NCBI GenBank assembly: GCA_024679565.1
Contig: JAIBDD010000014.1
Coordinates: 18,441 to 82,440, forward strand
Source: Bacteroidota bacterium
GTDB taxonomy: Bacteria; Bacteroidota; Bacteroidia; NS11-12g; UBA9320
Direction: 5' to 3'
DNA: 64,000 nt
The notes under the pieces are model-generated. The model made no database searches. It was given only the letters and a program-made list of their open reading frames with translations, and was not told where the DNA came from. The stretch's first letter is position 1. Each line of letters opens with the position of its first letter. Below are positions 8,584 to 17,950 of this stretch, in pieces. Position numbers and translations under genes: made by a program.

Positions 8584-9558
8584 CTATTTACTGCGCTTCA
8601 TCAAATCTGATGCAAGCGATTCTATCATTTCTGTATTGTGATGCTCTCGAATTAAATCAAGGTATTTAGACGCCTTTACTGAAAACTGATTCATTATGTG
8701 TTCGGCATATTTGTCGACCTCCAACGTTCTAAATAGTAAGGTTACCGCATCAATTTTTTCCTGACTGTCAATAGTTTGTTCATACCATTGGTTTAACGTC
8801 TTCAATTGATTGGGATTTGCGCGTTTTCTTGCTTCAATCCATAAAAGGGTCTTTTTGTTTTCCAGGATATCACCTCCAATGCGTTTACCAAAACTTGCCT
8901 GATCTCCGAACGTATCTAAGTAGTCGTCCATTACCTGAAACGCCAAGCCGATATTTAAGCCATATTGGTACAGGGCATCGGTAATCATTTTTTCGGCTCC
9001 AGCCAATTGTCCGCCAGCTTCTAAGCTATAAGCTAACAATACGGAGGTTTTGCCTTCAATCATGGAGAGGTAATCTGATTCGGTTACAGATTCTTGTGTC
9101 TCAAAATTCATGTCAAACTGCTGCCCAACACAAACGGCTTCTGCCATTTTACCAAAACCATCGATAATCTGGTTTTTTGTTTCTAAATCAGTGTTTAGAT
9201 TATTTAAAACTTGGTATGCTTTCACCAACATCAAGTCTCCACTTAATATAGCAATGTTGGGGTTCCACTTAACATGAACCGTTGGCTCTCCTCTTCTAAC
9301 GTCGGCATTATCCATAATGTCGTCGTGCATCAACGTGAAATTGTGAAACACTTCAACCGCATTGGCTAATGGAAGTGCCTTAGTTACATCGTTAGCAATA
9401 AGATTGTACCCCAGTAATACCAACAAGGGTCTTACGCGTTTGCCACCTAATTGTAAGATGTAATTCGCAGGGTCATATAGTTCATCTGGTGCTCCTTTAA
9501 AAGGGTTGTCTTGCACATAGTCCAGATATTGCTTTAGGAAGTTTGTATAGGTCGTCAT
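8584..9558 (-). CDS. Polyprenyl diphosphate synthase (short-chain, GGPP/FPP-synthase-like)
   Basis: It elongates allylic diphosphates with IPP. Both aspartate-rich motifs are intact: DDIMD in FTLMHDDIMDNADVRRGE, and DDYLD in FQVMDDYLDTFGD. GGKRVRP near residue 38 binds diphosphate. Phenylalanine five residues before the first motif suggests a short product, but product length is an inference. The 324-residue size fits. Its ATG overlaps the rnr stop (ATGA), so the two are translationally coupled. It would use IPP/DMAPP from the mevalonate route represented at 38-40 kb. Confidence 0.9.
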   Translation of the reverse strand: MTTYTNFLKQYLDYVQDNPFKGAPDELYDPANYILQLGGKRVRPLLVLLGYNLIANDVTKALPLANAVEVFHNFTLMHDDIMDNADVRRGEPTVHVKWNPNIAILSGDLMLVKAYQVLNNLNTDLETKNQIIDGFGKMAEAVCVGQQFDMNFETQESVTESDYLSMIEGKTSVLLAYSLEAGGQLAGAEKMITDALYQYGLNIGLAFQVMDDYLDTFGDQASFGKRIGGDILENKKTLLWIEARKRANPNQLKTLNQWYEQTIDSQEKIDAVTLLFRTLEVDKYAEHIMNQFSVKASKYLDLIREHHNTEMIESLASDLMKRSK

Positions 9559-11687
9559 CTTAGAATCAAGCTAAAGTCTGCCGTACGTTTGTTCATATTT
9601 GTTTTCTTGATACGAATCTTCACATCGTCTCCAAACGTCAATCTTTTACCTGTTCGGCGGCCTACAACAGACAAATCTTTTTCGTAAAATTCGTAGAAGT
9701 CGCCCTTCATATCGCTAATCCGAACCATTCCTTCACAATGGTTGTCTTTCAGTTCAACAAAAATTCCCCATTCGGTTACTCCTGAAATGACACCGTCAAA
9801 TACTTCACCAACGTATTCTGATAAATACTCTATCTGTTTGTATTTCGAAGAAGCTCTTTCGGCTTGAGTAGCTTTTTGTTCCATTTGTGAACTATGCTTA
9901 CATGCCTTCTCAATATCATCAACTTTTGGGGCGGACTTGTTATTCAAATAATCAAAAAGTAAACGATGCACAATTAGGTCAGGGTAGCGTCGTATCGGGC
10001 TGGTAAAGTGCGTATAGTAACTAAAGTTTAAGCCAAAGTGGTAGGTATCCTTTGTGGTATACACCGCTTTTTCCATACTTCTTATCGCCAACGGGTGGAG
10101 AATATTTGCTTCCACTTTCCCTTCCGACTTTTCTACCATGTTATTGATTGTAGCGCTAATTGATTCGTTACTTTTTGTATCGATTAGATAGCCGAATTTT
10201 TTTGCTGTTTGAATGAAGAAGGCCATTTTTTCGATATTGGGCGAGTCATGAACCCTGTAGGGTAGCACCTTTTTTATCTTGGTATATACGTGCTTGGCAA
10301 TTGTTTTATTAGCCAATAACATGTAATCCTCTATCATTTTGTGTGCATCCACACGTACCTTTTTAATGACTTCAATGGGCTTGCCTTGATCGTCTAAAAC
10401 AAATCGAAACTCATCGCTTTCAAAAGATATCGCTCCATTTTTATAACGTTGGTTCCGCAGTTTGTGTGCAAGTGTATTTAATTGTTGGATTTCTGTTTTA
10501 AGCTCTTTCGATTTCCCTTCAATAACTTCTTGTGCTTCTTCATAGCTAAATCGTCTATCAGAGTGAATCACAGTTTTGCCCACCCAGTAGTTCACGATGT
10601 CGGCATTGTTGTTCAATTCAAAAATGACGGCAAAAGCCAATCGGTCAACATTGGGTTTTAAAGAACATAAATGGTTGGAAATACGCTCGGGTAACATCGG
10701 AATCGTACGGTCAACCAAGTATACAGAAGTCGCACGATCAAATGCTTCGTCATCTAATGCAGAGTTTGGTCTTACATAATGACTCACATCTGCAATATGC
10801 ACGCCAATTTCGTGGTTGCCATTTTCCAGTTTCTTATAAGAAATGGCATCGTCAAAGTCTTTGGCATCAACTGGGTCGATTGTAATGGTTAGGGTGTCAC
10901 GTAAATCCTTACGCTTTTGTATTTCTTCTTTCGATATTTTATCTGGGAAGCCTTCGGCATCATCCAAAACATTCTGCTCAAATTCGGTTTTAAATCCAAA
11001 CTCAGCAACAATGGCGTGCATTTCGGTATTGTGCTCGCCTGCTTTACCTAATATTTTGGCAACTCTACCGTATGGGTTAGGTGTGCTAAGTGGCCAATCA
11101 ATAAGATCTACCAACACCTTGTCTCCATCTTTAGCTTTGTTCATATCCTCCATGGATACGAAAAAATCAACGTGTATTCTACTGTTATCAGGAATGACAA
11201 AAGCGAATTTTTTCATCCGCTGAACGGTACCAACAAACTGAGTTCGAGCTCGATCAACAACCTCAATTATTTTCCCTTCAAGTCTGCTTCCTTTCTTCTG
11301 TCTGATTAACTCAACGGTTACCGTATCACCGTTTAAGGCCATGCCAGTTAACGACTTACTGATGTATATGTCTTCATCAAGTTCATCAACCAGTACAAAG
11401 GCTGCGCCGCGTTGGGTAAATTCAACTATGCCCGTAAATAGGCTATAGTCAGGTATGTAACGGTACTTGCCTCTATCAATGGCTTCGATAATTTCTTCCT
11501 TCTCCATAACCTGGAGAATCTTTATCACATCATCTTTTTGTTCATTGGATGTTAGCCCGAGCTGATGCGTAATTTGTTTGTAGTTGTATGATTTTCGAGG
11601 GTTTCCGCGAAAAAAATCAAGTAATTGTCTGTATTTACCGGGTAGTTTTTTTGGCCCGGATTTGTTTATTTTTTTCTTCTTTTTCAA
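9555..11687 (-). CDS. rnr: Ribonuclease R
   Basis: This is a processive 3'-5' exoribonuclease of structured RNA. Order: a lysine-rich N-terminus, a winged-helix segment (about 20-80), cold-shock domains, the RNB catalytic domain with ITIDPVDAKDFDDAIS (the metal-binding aspartates), and a C-terminal S1 domain (VFDGVISGVTEWGIFVELKD). Length 710 is normal. The start is TTG at 11687: an in-frame TAA lies four codons upstream and the next methionine is far inside the winged-helix domain. It heads the rnr-polyprenyl synthase-lplA operon. Confidence 0.94.
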   Translation of the reverse strand: MKKKKKINKSGPKKLPGKYRQLLDFFRGNPRKSYNYKQITHQLGLTSNEQKDDVIKILQVMEKEEIIEAIDRGKYRYIPDYSLFTGIVEFTQRGAAFVLVDELDEDIYISKSLTGMALNGDTVTVELIRQKKGSRLEGKIIEVVDRARTQFVGTVQRMKKFAFVIPDNSRIHVDFFVSMEDMNKAKDGDKVLVDLIDWPLSTPNPYGRVAKILGKAGEHNTEMHAIVAEFGFKTEFEQNVLDDAEGFPDKISKEEIQKRKDLRDTLTITIDPVDAKDFDDAISYKKLENGNHEIGVHIADVSHYVRPNSALDDEAFDRATSVYLVDRTIPMLPERISNHLCSLKPNVDRLAFAVIFELNNNADIVNYWVGKTVIHSDRRFSYEEAQEVIEGKSKELKTEIQQLNTLAHKLRNQRYKNGAISFESDEFRFVLDDQGKPIEVIKKVRVDAHKMIEDYMLLANKTIAKHVYTKIKKVLPYRVHDSPNIEKMAFFIQTAKKFGYLIDTKSNESISATINNMVEKSEGKVEANILHPLAIRSMEKAVYTTKDTYHFGLNFSYYTHFTSPIRRYPDLIVHRLLFDYLNNKSAPKVDDIEKACKHSSQMEQKATQAERASSKYKQIEYLSEYVGEVFDGVISGVTEWGIFVELKDNHCEGMVRISDMKGDFYEFYEKDLSVVGRRTGKRLTFGDDVKIRIKKTNMNKRTADFSLILR

Positions 11688-11829
11688 ATCGTTGCGAAGT
11701 TAAGTGATTTTCAGAGGTTAATCTGAAGGTGTGAATGGTTAGGTAAGGTTTAATGGTTTGGTAATGTAGGGTTAGCATTGTAGTGCCCTGATGTCAATAA
11801 GGTTCTCTAGGAATAAAAACGTCTTCTAG

Positions 11830-11845
11830 AGATAGTTGACTATCT
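11830..11845. repeat. Short inverted repeat between the ABC ATPase and rnr
   Basis: AGATAG and CTATCT flank TTGA in the 201-base gap. On the minus strand it follows the ABC ATPase gene and is trailed about 11 bases later by five T, so it could be a weak terminator or an element upstream of rnr. I see no gene or consensus -7 box in the rest of this gap. Confidence 0.3.
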
Positions 11846-11888
11846 ATTAGACAGCTGAACTTAGAATTTGTTCATTGTAAAAAGCCAC

Positions 11889-13538
11889 CTAAGCGTGCAG
11901 CAACTTTTTGGTATACTTTTCTTTTGGATTTTTAACAAGCGACTCTGTATCACTGAGTTCAACAACTTTGCCTTCCTGCATCACAACAATTCGGTCGCAG
12001 ATGTAACTGACCACGTTTAAGTCATGGCTGATAAACATATAGGTTAACTGTCTATTCACCTTAAGCTGGTTAAACAAATTAAGTATTTGAGCCTGTACGG
12101 ATATATCCAAAGCAGATACCGACTCGTCGCATATAATTAAATCTGGTTCTACAGCTAATGCACGTGCAATGCTTACACGTTGTCGTTGCCCACCAGAAAA
12201 CTCATGCGGATATTTAGCATAATCCTTCTCTTGCAGCCCAACTTCCAGTAAAAGCGCATGTACTTTTTCTTGTATTGCTTGTTTGCCTTGAGCAAGCTTA
12301 TGAACCCGAATTGGTTCCGAAATTATATCACCAACCTTCATGGCCGGATTAAGCGAAGCATAAGGATCTTGAAAAATCATTTGCACTTTTTTTGCAAACG
12401 CTTTCCGATCTGTGTTTGCTGGCTTGCCTTGAAAAGTGATATTCCCACTGTCTGCCTCCAGTAGTTGTATGATTATTTTAGAAAGTGTTGATTTCCCGCA
12501 ACCCGATTCCCCAATTAATCCTAATGTTTCCCCTTTGTGTATAGCAAAACTTACATCGCTTAACGCTTTTGTTACCGTTTTGCCATTCGGAAACGATTTA
12601 GATATGTTTTGGATTTCAATGTAGGGAGCTTCATCGATTTTTTGGAATGTAAAGCTCTGATTTTTAAATGGTTTAGCAACAAACGCTCCGTCTATATAGT
12701 CGGCAAGTTCGTGAATGGTTGGTAAGACTGTAGACCGGTTTGAAAATTTCGGCTGACATTGTAACAAGCTTTTGGTATATACACTCTGCGGATTGTTAAC
12801 CACCTGAGCTGTGGAACCCGTTTCTATGATGTCTCCCTTATACATAACGATAATTTCGTCGGTAAAATCCTTTACCAATTGTAAATCATGGGAGATTAAT
12901 ACGAGTCCTGTGTTCCGTTTTTTACAGCTTTCCACCATATGCTGAGTTAAGGCTTTCTGCAACACACTGTCGAGTGCCGTTGTTGGTTCATCAGCGATAA
13001 GAATTGATGGGTCGTTGGCTAGCGCTATGGCAATCATTACTCGCTGTCTTTGCCCGCCCGACAGTTGGTGAGGATAACGCTTAAATAGTTTTTCGGGCTC
13101 CGGAAGTTGCATTTCTACAAGCAAGTCAAGTGCCTTTTTCTTGGCTTTATTTTTACTACTTGGCTGATGTTGCATTATTGCTTCAACTACCTGCTGTCCG
13201 CATGTAAATAGCGGATGTAGGGCGGTCATAGGCTCTTGAAATATATATGATATTTCATTACCACGGATGGTTTCTAAATGGGCATCATCCGAATGTAAAA
13301 GGTCTAATTCAAACCCATTTTCTGAGGTGAAAGACATTTTATCGGCAGTACAAATAGCATTCGAAATGAGTCGAGTAAGGCTCAAAACACTAACACTTTT
13401 GCCGGAACCAGATTCGCCAACAATGCCGATAATTTGACCTGGTTGTAAGGTCAAGCTAAAGTCGTTCACTACCTGTTCTGAACCCCTTTCAGATGGGAAG
13501 GATATGTTTAGGTTTTGTATGTGTAATAAGTTTTGCAC
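11889..13538 (-). CDS. ABC transporter ATPase with two nucleotide-binding domains (YejF/GsiA type)
   Basis: At 549 residues, this has two complete ATPase domains fused in tandem, as in peptide or nickel importers (DppD+DppF). Domain 1 shows Walker A GESGSGKS, signature LSGGQRQRV and Walker B ILIADEPTTALD. Domain 2 shows GESGCGKST, FSGGQRQRVS and LIICDESVSALD. Both domains carry the oligopeptide-importer-type C-terminal tail. No permease or binding-protein gene is adjacent, so its partners are elsewhere and the substrate is unknown. It overlaps the DUF4293 gene by one base on the same strand. Confidence 0.9.
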   Translation of the reverse strand: MQNLLHIQNLNISFPSERGSEQVVNDFSLTLQPGQIIGIVGESGSGKSVSVLSLTRLISNAICTADKMSFTSENGFELDLLHSDDAHLETIRGNEISYIFQEPMTALHPLFTCGQQVVEAIMQHQPSSKNKAKKKALDLLVEMQLPEPEKLFKRYPHQLSGGQRQRVMIAIALANDPSILIADEPTTALDSVLQKALTQHMVESCKKRNTGLVLISHDLQLVKDFTDEIIVMYKGDIIETGSTAQVVNNPQSVYTKSLLQCQPKFSNRSTVLPTIHELADYIDGAFVAKPFKNQSFTFQKIDEAPYIEIQNISKSFPNGKTVTKALSDVSFAIHKGETLGLIGESGCGKSTLSKIIIQLLEADSGNITFQGKPANTDRKAFAKKVQMIFQDPYASLNPAMKVGDIISEPIRVHKLAQGKQAIQEKVHALLLEVGLQEKDYAKYPHEFSGGQRQRVSIARALAVEPDLIICDESVSALDISVQAQILNLFNQLKVNRQLTYMFISHDLNVVSYICDRIVVMQEGKVVELSDTESLVKNPKEKYTKKLLHA

Positions 13539-14041
13539 TAACGAATACGATCTAATGAACGTACGAGTTTTTCATCTTTACCAATCCTGTGATAGGCCAA
13601 GAGTGCAAAAACGAAAATAGCCAAAGGTATTCCGGCACCATTCAATACAGCCTGTTGGGTATCTATATCGGTATAGGCGTTACCAAAACTGAGTAAATAC
13701 ATCGAAACAAGCACCACTACATTCATGGCTATTATCCCAAAGACTAACCGCTGTTGTAGTTTTCTCTTTTTAAATAAAAATATGGTGATTAAAGAAAGCA
13801 ATGCAATACCTCCAAGGAAGTAAATAATTGTATGGTTCGTCCCGATTTTACCTTCTTCTGTATCTGTAGAATTGTAGTCTACCGTGATGGTAGTGGTAGC
13901 ATAAGCTGTTGTATCACCAGTGCTTTCATTAGTTACACTGGGTTTGCCAGTTTCAGCATAGAAAGGGATATCACCAAAAAGAAGTAAACTACTTATTATG
14001 GTTATGGCTATCAAATAGAGGCTTTGCAATCGTTGAATCAT
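13538..14041 (-). CDS. DUF4293 family membrane protein
   Basis: This is a 167-residue membrane protein with about four helices (roughly 7-24, 71-90, 97-115 and 131-149) and a threonine-rich loop between the first two. The start MIQRLQSLYL and overall layout match the Bacteroidota-specific DUF4293 family, whose function is unknown. It directly precedes the ABC ATPase on the same strand with a one-base overlap, suggesting co-transcription, and is divergent from the thiolase gene. Confidence 0.8.
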   Translation of the reverse strand: MIQRLQSLYLIAITIISSLLLFGDIPFYAETGKPSVTNESTGDTTAYATTTITVDYNSTDTEEGKIGTNHTIIYFLGGIALLSLITIFLFKKRKLQQRLVFGIIAMNVVVLVSMYLLSFGNAYTDIDTQQAVLNGAGIPLAIFVFALLAYHRIGKDEKLVRSLDRIR

Positions 14042-14066
14042 ATGGACAAAATTAAGCCATTATCAA

Positions 14067-14074
14067 TACCTTTG
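14067..14074 (+). promoter_or_regulatory. -7 promoter element of the thiolase operon
   Basis: TACCTTTG matches TAnnTTTG and lies 19 bases before the thiolase ATG, in the divergent gap with the DUF4293 gene. Confidence 0.5.
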
Positions 14075-14093
14075 CACCCTCAAAAATTGCAAT

Positions 14094-15290
14094 ATGAAAA
14101 CAGCTTACGTCATTGATGCGGTTCGCACACCAGTCGGAAAATTTGGAGGTAGTTTAGCCAGTATTCGCCCAGACGACTTGGCGGCCATTGTAATTAAATC
14201 CATTGTAAACCGTAATGCGTCGGTAGATTTTAGTCGCGTTGAGGATGTAATAATGGGGGCTGCAAATCAAGCAGGTGAAGACAATCGCGACGTGGCGCGA
14301 ATGGCGGTATTAATGGCTGGTCTTCCGATTACGGTACCGGGTGTTACTGTTAACAGACTTTGCGCAAGCGGATTGCAAGCCATTGGTGATGCGGCTAAAA
14401 GTTTAATGGTTGGCTATGGTGATTTGTATTTGGCCGGTGGTGTAGAAAGCATGACCCGAGCACCTTTTGTTATGGCAAAAGCAGAAACTGCTTTTTCCCG
14501 CAAACCAGAAATATACGATACGTCGATTGGGTGGAGATTCACAAACCCCAAACTGGCTAAAGAATACCATCCATTTGCGATGGGCGAAACAGCCGAAAAC
14601 GTTGCTGAACGTTGGAAAATTACAAGAGAGGCTCAAGATAGATTCTCACACGAAACTCAAGTTAAATATGATACCGCCCACAAAGCTGGCAAGTTTAAAG
14701 AAGAACTTACTGAGGTGTCTATTCCTCAACGTAAAAAAGACCCGATTATCTTTAATAAAGACGAGCATCCAAGATTAAGCTCCATTGAAAAATTATCGAC
14801 TTTAAGGCCTGCTTTCCGTCAAGGAGGAACGGTAACAGCCGGTAATTCATCTGGAATTAATGATGGGGCTGCGATGTTGTTGATGGCTTCCGAAGAAGCG
14901 GTCAAATCTATGAATTTAAAGCCTATCGCAAGGGTTGTTGCAGAAGCTGAAACAGGCGTACACCCAGACATAATGGGTATAGGTCCGGTATCGGCAACAC
15001 AAAAAGCACTGAAACGTGCTGGTTTAACCATGCAAGACATTGGTTTAATTGAATTGAACGAGGCATTTGCGGCTCAAGCTATTGCCTGCGCACGTGAGTT
15101 AGACGTAAACATGGATATTGTTAATGTTAATGGTGGATCCATAGCCATAGGCCATCCATTAGGTGCCAGTGGTGCACGTATATCTACAACGTTGCTGCAT
15201 GAAATGCAAAAACGCGATGTACGTTACGGTTTAGCAACCATGTGTGTTGGTGTTGGTCAGGGTAAAGCTGTTATTTTCGAAAAGCTTTAA
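14094..15290 (+). CDS. Thiolase family protein, acetyl-CoA acyltransferase
   Basis: It catalyses thiolytic cleavage of 3-ketoacyl-CoA, or the reverse condensation. All catalytic elements are visible: the nucleophile cysteine in VNRLCASGLQA (about residue 90), the histidine in GGSIAIGHPLGASGAR, and the second cysteine in MCVGVGQG near the C-terminus. Length 398 is typical. It could serve fatty acid oxidation or supply acetoacetyl-CoA to the mevalonate pathway; sequence alone does not decide. It is followed five bases later by truA and has a -7 box upstream. Confidence 0.93.
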   Translation: MKTAYVIDAVRTPVGKFGGSLASIRPDDLAAIVIKSIVNRNASVDFSRVEDVIMGAANQAGEDNRDVARMAVLMAGLPITVPGVTVNRLCASGLQAIGDAAKSLMVGYGDLYLAGGVESMTRAPFVMAKAETAFSRKPEIYDTSIGWRFTNPKLAKEYHPFAMGETAENVAERWKITREAQDRFSHETQVKYDTAHKAGKFKEELTEVSIPQRKKDPIIFNKDEHPRLSSIEKLSTLRPAFRQGGTVTAGNSSGINDGAAMLLMASEEAVKSMNLKPIARVVAEAETGVHPDIMGIGPVSATQKALKRAGLTMQDIGLIELNEAFAAQAIACARELDVNMDIVNVNGGSIAIGHPLGASGARISTTLLHEMQKRDVRYGLATMCVGVGQGKAVIFEKL

Positions 15291-15295
15291 ATCAA

Positions 15296-16042
15296 ATGCG
15301 CATTGCGTTAGAACTCAAATATGACGGTGGGAATTACCACGGTTGGCAATTTCAAAACAATGTCGTAACGGTTCAAGAAGTAATTCAGGAGGGGTTGCAC
15401 AAACTTCTCCGAAAAAAAACCGCCATTACAGGTTGTGGGAGAACAGATACTGGTGTACACGCCAAACACTTTATTGCCCATTTTGATTACGATGGTGAGT
15501 TGTCGGATGATTTCGTATTTAGGTTGAATAATGTTTTACCAAAAGATATTGGAATAGACGCTATTTACCATGTGCCAGATAATTTTAACGCAAGATTTGC
15601 CGCAACGGCAAGAACATACAAGTATCACATTTCGAAGGTCAAAGATCCATTTGGCCGAAGTTATTCGATGGTCTTTTACCGAGGTTTAGACGTTGATTTA
15701 ATGAACAAAGCTTGCACTATACTTAAGACCCATAAAGAGTTTGGTGCGTTTTGTAAAAGCCATACACAAAATAAAACGAATATTTGTGACGTAACACAAG
15801 CAGAATGGACCCAAGACAAGTCGATGTTGGTTTTAACCATAACGGCAAATCGCTTTTTACGAAATATGGTGAGGGCCATTGTTGGGACTTTATTAGAAGT
15901 TGGAGAAAACAAAATATCACTTCAGGAGTTTGAAGATATAATCGTTTCTCAGAATAGACAGCGGGCAGGGTATTCGGTTCCTGCACAAGGCTTGTTTTTA
16001 GAACATGTTGCGTACAATAAAACTGACTGGAAGAAAATTTAA
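15296..16042 (+). CDS. truA: tRNA pseudouridine(38-40) synthase
   Basis: It isomerises uridines 38-40 in the anticodon arm of many tRNAs. The start (MRIALELKYDGGNYHGWQ) and the catalytic motif GCGRTDTGVHAKHF, with the nucleophile aspartate, are diagnostic; RTYKYHI and FLRNMVRAIVGTLLEVG are further family signatures. The 248-residue length is normal. It sits between the thiolase (5-base gap) and an ABC exporter (5-base gap) in one apparent operon. Confidence 0.96.
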   Translation: MRIALELKYDGGNYHGWQFQNNVVTVQEVIQEGLHKLLRKKTAITGCGRTDTGVHAKHFIAHFDYDGELSDDFVFRLNNVLPKDIGIDAIYHVPDNFNARFAATARTYKYHISKVKDPFGRSYSMVFYRGLDVDLMNKACTILKTHKEFGAFCKSHTQNKTNICDVTQAEWTQDKSMLVLTITANRFLRNMVRAIVGTLLEVGENKISLQEFEDIIVSQNRQRAGYSVPAQGLFLEHVAYNKTDWKKI

Positions 16043-16047
16043 ATTAA

Positions 16048-17811
16048 GTGAGTACTAACAGTAATGATAAAACGGGCAATGCGTTCGATCTCAAGTTGTT
16101 GAGACGTATTGTTTTGTTAGCAACACCATATAAAAAATATGGGTTGATTGCTGTGTTCACTACCATTTCTTTAGCGGTTTTAATGCCGTTACAGCCGGTA
16201 TTGATTCGTCTTTCATTGGATAAGTATATTGCCAATGGCGACCTGGAAGGGTTAACGCGTATGTTAATCTTATTAATTAGCCTACTCATTTTGCAAACAT
16301 TAATCATGTTTGTGAATACCTATTTAACCAATTGGTTGGGCCAAGAGGTCATAAGCGCGTTGCGGGTACGTGTGTTTAAACACTTAACCAGCCTAAAGGT
16401 GAAATTCTACGACAAAACGCCAATTGGAACCATGGTTACAAGAAGCGTTTCAGATATTGAAACAGTTGCCAATATCTTTTCTCAAGGCATCATAACCATT
16501 TCTGGTGATTTTCTAACCTTGTTTGTGATAACATTTTTGATGTTTTACACCGATTGGAAACTGACCTTAATATGTTTAGCCGTATTGCCGTTGTTGATCT
16601 ATGCGTCCAATCAGTTTCGCAAAGGCGTAAAAAGCGCATTTCAGCAAGTGCGTACACAGATATCCCGCTTAAATTCATTTGTTCAGGAGCACATAACAGG
16701 AATGAGTGTAGTGCAAATTTTTAACCGCGAGGCGGCGGAAATAAAGAAGTTTAAAGAAATCAATCGACTGCATCTTGAAGCCAATAAGAAATCAATTTTT
16801 CACTATGCTATTTTCTTTCCGATTGTTGAAATTATAACCGCCACATCTATTGGGTTAATGGTTTGGTACGGGTCACGGAATGCACTTAGTGGAAGCATTA
16901 CGCCGGGTGTGATGGTATCCTTCATTTTGTACTTAAACATGTTTTTTAGACCTATCAGAATGATTGCAGATAGGTTTAACACAATGCAGATGGGCATGGT
17001 CGCTTCAGAAAGAATATTTGCACTAATTGATGATCCAACGTATATCGAGGAAAACGGAACGCATCAAGCTGAAGTAATAGGAAACGTTAAATTCGACAAT
17101 GTTTCTTTTGGCTATATACCCGAAGAGCAAATAATACATAACATTTCATTTGATGTAGAGCCTGGGAAAACACTGGCAATCGTAGGCGCCACCGGTTCAG
17201 GTAAGTCAACTTTGGTAAACTTATTGACTAAGTTTTACGATTATCAGTCTGGGGTGATTAGCGTGGATGATGTAGATATAAAAAAGTGGGAGTTGGCGAG
17301 CTTAAGAAGCCAAATTGCATTTGTTCTGCAAGATGTGTTTTTGTTTTCGGGTACGGTAGAAGAAAACATTCGATTGGTTGAAGATCGCATCTCTAACACC
17401 GACATGTTGGAAGCGGCAAAACAGATTGGGGCTCATGATTTTATACAACGTATGGAAGGTGGGTACGACTACAATGTTATGGAACGTGGAAGTTCTTTAT
17501 CGGTTGGGCAACGCCAGTTAATTTCTTTCGCACGCGCATTGGCTTTCAATCCCAAAATTCTAATCCTAGATGAAGCTACTTCGTCTGTTGACTCTGAAAC
17601 CGAGGCACTAATACAAGAAGCCATAACGAAGCTTATGCATGGACGTACATCTATTGTGATTGCCCACAGATTAAGTACGATCCGCAATGCAGATACGATT
17701 CTTGTTTTAGAGAAAGGAAAAGTGCTAGAAAAAGGATCGCATGACCAGTTGGTTGACCAAAAAGGAGCTTACTATAAACTTCTGATGAGTCAGCAATTCG
17801 AAGAGGTATAA
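16048..17811 (+). CDS. ABC exporter, fused membrane and ATPase domains (MsbA/MDR-like)
   Basis: This is a 587-residue half-transporter. An N-terminal six-helix type IV exporter domain (about 1-320) is followed by an ATPase domain with Walker A GATGSGKST, Q-loop VLQDVFLFSG, signature LSVGQRQ, Walker B ILILDEATSSVD and switch histidine IAHRLST. It probably forms a homodimer or heterodimer that exports lipids or drugs; the substrate is not predictable. The start is GTG at 16048, five bases after truA. It is the last gene of the thiolase operon. Confidence 0.93.
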   Translation: MSTNSNDKTGNAFDLKLLRRIVLLATPYKKYGLIAVFTTISLAVLMPLQPVLIRLSLDKYIANGDLEGLTRMLILLISLLILQTLIMFVNTYLTNWLGQEVISALRVRVFKHLTSLKVKFYDKTPIGTMVTRSVSDIETVANIFSQGIITISGDFLTLFVITFLMFYTDWKLTLICLAVLPLLIYASNQFRKGVKSAFQQVRTQISRLNSFVQEHITGMSVVQIFNREAAEIKKFKEINRLHLEANKKSIFHYAIFFPIVEIITATSIGLMVWYGSRNALSGSITPGVMVSFILYLNMFFRPIRMIADRFNTMQMGMVASERIFALIDDPTYIEENGTHQAEVIGNVKFDNVSFGYIPEEQIIHNISFDVEPGKTLAIVGATGSGKSTLVNLLTKFYDYQSGVISVDDVDIKKWELASLRSQIAFVLQDVFLFSGTVEENIRLVEDRISNTDMLEAAKQIGAHDFIQRMEGGYDYNVMERGSSLSVGQRQLISFARALAFNPKILILDEATSSVDSETEALIQEAITKLMHGRTSIVIAHRLSTIRNADTILVLEKGKVLEKGSHDQLVDQKGAYYKLLMSQQFEEV

Positions 17812-17902
17812 ATTCAACTGATATTTTACCATATCTATAAATTCACTACAAGTGGTGATGTTTTCTATTTGTAATAAATCGTGTTTTGCGTTAAACAATC
17901 GT

Positions 17903-17923
17903 TGATTTCTGAAATAGAAATCA
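17903..17923. repeat. Hairpin upstream of the caspase-like gene
   Basis: Eight-base arms TGATTTCT and AGAAATCA around a five-base loop, 27 bases before the ATG at 17951. It could form in the mRNA leader or bind a regulator. Nothing else is recognised in the 139-base gap. Confidence 0.35.
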
Positions 17924-17950
17924 GTACCTAGATTTACTACAACCACGGAA